From: JAWCLZ01 sp037443105
GTDB lineage: Archaea > Halobacteriota > JAWCLZ01
DNA length: 24,009 bases
Direction of reading: 5' to 3'
Assembly (NCBI GenBank): GCA_037443105.1
Contig: JBBIOZ010000018.1
Coordinates: forward strand, 1-24,009
The stretch's first letter is position 1. Each line of letters starts with the position of its first letter. The translations under genes were made by a program, and so were the position numbers. Below, piece after piece: positions 22,054 through 24,009 of this stretch. The notes beneath the pieces were generated by a model. It searched no databases. It had not been told where the DNA came from and worked only from the letters and a program-made list of their open reading frames with translations.

Positions 22054-23097
22054 ATGAAAGTGGACTGCAAAATGGTGAATCAGGGATACGTCGCTGGAAG
22101 CTGTATGGTTACATTACCTGATGGCAGCCAGCTTTCTGCGTGTAAAGCAACTTTGAAGAAAGAAGGAGATTTGTATTATAGACTTATAAAATCCGCACAT
22201 CTCTCGCGACCTGAGGACTACTTCAGTATCTATCAAAGTGGCTGCAATCATAGCTGTTTGAAGTGTCATTCGTGGAGATTCACAAAAATATACAATGGAT
22301 TCTTCATCTCCACAGATGAAATAGCGAAGCTATGCGCGGATTATGAATCCACAGTTACAGTTAGTGAACCAAGGGAGAAAGCAACGATGTGGCATGCGAC
22401 TGATTTATGCTATCACTGCGGCTCTTGCGTAATTAAGGGTACTAGATCATTCCTTTGCCCTAAAAAGCTTGAGCCGGAGCAGATAGTGCTCAGCCCGCAA
22501 GGCTATGGCCCTGCGAGAAACATAGTTGCTTTCACAGGTGGAGATGTAGCTTGCAATGCAGAGTTTTACGCTCAAGCTACTGAGAAAATCAAGCAAGTCT
22601 GCAAAAATATCTGGGTTCTACTGGAAACAAATGGATATGGGCTCACACCTGAGAATTTGGATGTGCTTGCAGCTGCAGGTCTTGATTCATTCTGGCTTGA
22701 TATTAAAGCCTACGATGAAGCAATTTATAAAAAACTCTGTGGAGCGAGTAATAAGTGGATATTGAAAGCGCCTGAGGAAATAATCAAGAGAGGCTTTACC
22801 TTGGAAGTACTTTCGCTTTTCATTCCAAACTGGGTTGAAGAAGACCAGCTGGTGAAGATTGCTCGTTTATTGTACAGCGTTGATCCAGAGATCCCTTTCA
22901 CCCTGCTAGCTTTCTTCCCGGAGTATAAATTGCAAGCTAATAGAAGTCCTAGTTTGATGGAAATGCTAAGGGCATATCTAGCTGTGAAAGAAGTTGGATT
23001 GAAAAAGGTTAAACTTGCCAACTGCAATATATTTGCGAGAACTGAGAGCGACTGGGAAACTTTGATTGCAGTGGTAGGGCGAGAGGGACTTGGTTAG
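22054..23097 (+). CDS. Radical SAM enzyme with extra cysteine cluster
   Basis: 347 residues. The radical SAM cluster motif is C64-N-H-S-C68-L-K-C71, and GGDVAC (162-167) fits the GGE-type SAM contact. A second group (C119, C122, C125, C135, in LCYHCGSCV...FLC) could bind an auxiliary iron-sulfur cluster, as in activating enzymes of glycyl-radical systems. The N-terminal 60 residues form a separate beta-rich domain (VAGSCMVTLPDGSQL). It resembles archaeal proteins annotated as pyruvate-formate-lyase-activating-like, but no glycyl-radical enzyme is seen here, so the target is unknown. ATG 22054 has GGGA close before it; TTG 22045 is an alternative. The stop is one base from that of cimA. Confidence 0.88.
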   Translation: MKVDCKMVNQGYVAGSCMVTLPDGSQLSACKATLKKEGDLYYRLIKSAHLSRPEDYFSIYQSGCNHSCLKCHSWRFTKIYNGFFISTDEIAKLCADYESTVTVSEPREKATMWHATDLCYHCGSCVIKGTRSFLCPKKLEPEQIVLSPQGYGPARNIVAFTGGDVACNAEFYAQATEKIKQVCKNIWVLLETNGYGLTPENLDVLAAAGLDSFWLDIKAYDEAIYKKLCGASNKWILKAPEEIIKRGFTLEVLSLFIPNWVEEDQLVKIARLLYSVDPEIPFTLLAFFPEYKLQANRSPSLMEMLRAYLAVKEVGLKKVKLANCNIFARTESDWETLIAVVGREGLG

Positions 23098-23098
23098 G

Positions 23099-24009
23099 CT
23101 ATTCCTTTCCAAATTTAAGCAGGGCATATTCAATGCTATCGGTTAAAGCATGATAGCTAGCTTCTATGATGTTAGTTGAAACGCCGATTGTGCCCCAGCG
23201 CTTATCACCCATAGCGCTCTCAATGAGCACCCTAACTTTAGCCGCTGTGCCCTCTGTTTCGTCTAAGACGCGCACTTTGTAGTCAACGAGCTTGATCTTC
23301 TCAATTATCGGATATGCCTGCGCCAGTGCTTTTCTCAGAGCTACATCAAGCGCATTAACTGGACCGTTGCCCTCGCCAGCAGTTATTATATGCTGATTGC
23401 CAACCTTTATCTTCACAGTCGCCTCAGCTGCTACTTCACTTTTCCTTTGATCTACGATTACTCTGAAGCCTTCGAGTTCAAATGGTTTCTTGTACCTGCC
23501 AAGCGTTCTAAGGGTAAGCAGTTCGAATGATGCATCTGCAGCCTCGAAGTGATAGCCATTTTTTTCAAGCATCTTCACAGTATCAAGCAGCTCTCTAGCA
23601 TCAACCTTCTCAGAGATCATCATTTGCTCAATCTTGTGATAAACGCTGCTTTTACCTGAGAGCTCGGAAATCAGGATTTTGCGCTTATTACCAACCAGTT
23701 CAGGATCTATGTGTTCATAGGTGCGCGTGTCCTTTCGCACTGCATCTGCGTGCACACCGCCTTTATGTGAAAATGCACTTTTGCCAACAAATGGCTGATG
23801 AGTATCAGGTGCTAGATTTGCAACCTCACTCACATAATGCGAGAGTTCAGTTAACTTTTTCAAATTTTCACTTGGAACGCACTGTATTCCCATTTTCAAT
23901 TGCAGATTTGGAATAACGGAGCATAGATTTGCATTGCCGCAACGCTCGCCATATCCATTTATGGTTCCCTGAACTTGAACAGCTCCAAGTTTAACAGCTG
24001 CAATGGAAT
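23099..24009 (-). CDS. cimA: Citramalate synthase (CimA) or related 2-isopropylmalate-synthase-family enzyme, N-terminus cut by the window edge
   Basis: 303 codons are visible. They hold the end of the TIM barrel (AVKLGAVQVQGTINGYGERC, GNANLCSVIPNLQL), the FVGKSAFSHKGGVHADAV motif, and the C-terminal regulatory domain ending WGTIGVSTNIIEASYHALTD. The linker and end resemble the longer citramalate-synthase group (TIGR00977 type) rather than plain LeuA. CimA condenses pyruvate and acetyl-CoA into citramalate for isoleucine synthesis; isoleucine feedback through the C-terminal domain is usual. The substrate-deciding N-terminal residues are beyond the window, so leucine (isopropylmalate) synthesis cannot be excluded. 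Confidence 0.9.
   Translation of the reverse strand, partial: SIAAVKLGAVQVQGTINGYGERCGNANLCSVIPNLQLKMGIQCVPSENLKKLTELSHYVSEVANLAPDTHQPFVGKSAFSHKGGVHADAVRKDTRTYEHIDPELVGNKRKILISELSGKSSVYHKIEQMMISEKVDARELLDTVKMLEKNGYHFEAADASFELLTLRTLGRYKKPFELEGFRVIVDQRKSEVAAEATVKIKVGNQHIITAGEGNGPVNALDVALRKALAQAYPIIEKIKLVDYKVRVLDETEGTAAKVRVLIESAMGDKRWGTIGVSTNIIEASYHALTDSIEYALLKFGKE

Noticed and set aside
1..24009. tRNA or rRNA genes
   Set aside because: I looked in the gaps for cloverleaf-like or conserved rRNA segments and saw none; the only strong RNA-like structure is the 16416-16491 hairpin.

Overview
The window is a gene-dense, AT-rich piece of an archaeal chromosome, most likely from an anaerobic euryarchaeote (methanogen, ANME, Syntrophoarchaeia or Archaeoglobi type; I cannot place it more closely). 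The basis is an archaeal RPA with its RPA-associated partner gene, a UbiA enzyme resembling the archaeal ether-lipid prenyltransferase, archaeal-type S-adenosylhomocysteinase, pyruvoyl-dependent arginine decarboxylase, Thg1, a siroheme-decarboxylase-type Lrp protein, TATA-box promoters and several starts that look nearly leaderless. I see no rRNA, tRNA, CRISPR array or intact insertion sequence.

Layout. 1-382 (minus): methylmalonyl-CoA epimerase, cut by the window edge. 499-3416 (plus): RPA, RPA-associated protein and an alpha/beta hydrolase, tightly packed. 3413-5604 (minus): an overlapping operon of a metallo-beta-lactamase-fold hydrolase (UPF0173), a DUF1989 protein and a HhH/queuosine-salvage-like protein with a C-terminal cysteine cluster. 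5682-8895 (plus): a zinc-ribbon protein, an AhbA/AhbB-like protein, a UbiA prenyltransferase and a secreted, membrane-anchored alkaline-phosphatase-superfamily protein. 8896-14484 (minus): PUA protein, small membrane protein, EF-Tu-domain-2-like miniprotein, C_GCAxxG_C_C redox protein, APH-type kinase, S-adenosylhomocysteinase and a FAD-dependent dehydrogenase. 14767-16491: an accessory-looking patch of small regulators: a winged-helix gene with a zinc-finger-like tail in another frame, an orphan 142-residue protein, a zinc-ribbon/winged-helix pair, and a strong hairpin that may be a small RNA. 16500-24009: Thg1 and PRC-barrel (minus), S2P-CBS protease and TraB (plus), an orphan 69-residue protein, a frameshifted MarC gene, a 4-oxalocrotonate tautomerase, pyruvoyl arginine decarboxylase, YjbQ, a radical SAM enzyme, and a citramalate-synthase-type enzyme cut by the right edge.

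Most genes are housekeeping or metabolic: DNA single-strand binding and repair, the methyl cycle (S-adenosylhomocysteine removal), agmatine/polyamine synthesis, citramalate/isoleucine synthesis, lipid or quinone prenylation, heme or siroheme processing, tRNA-His maturation, and membrane proteolysis. The features most worth a second look are the HhH/Q-salvage-like cysteine-cluster protein and its DUF1989/UPF0173 operon, the 15-bp-stem hairpin at 16416-16491, the frame-broken winged-helix/zinc-finger gene, an isolated CRISPR-repeat-like hairpin at 10564-10609, the frameshifted MarC, and a repeated pattern of convergent genes that abut stop to stop.
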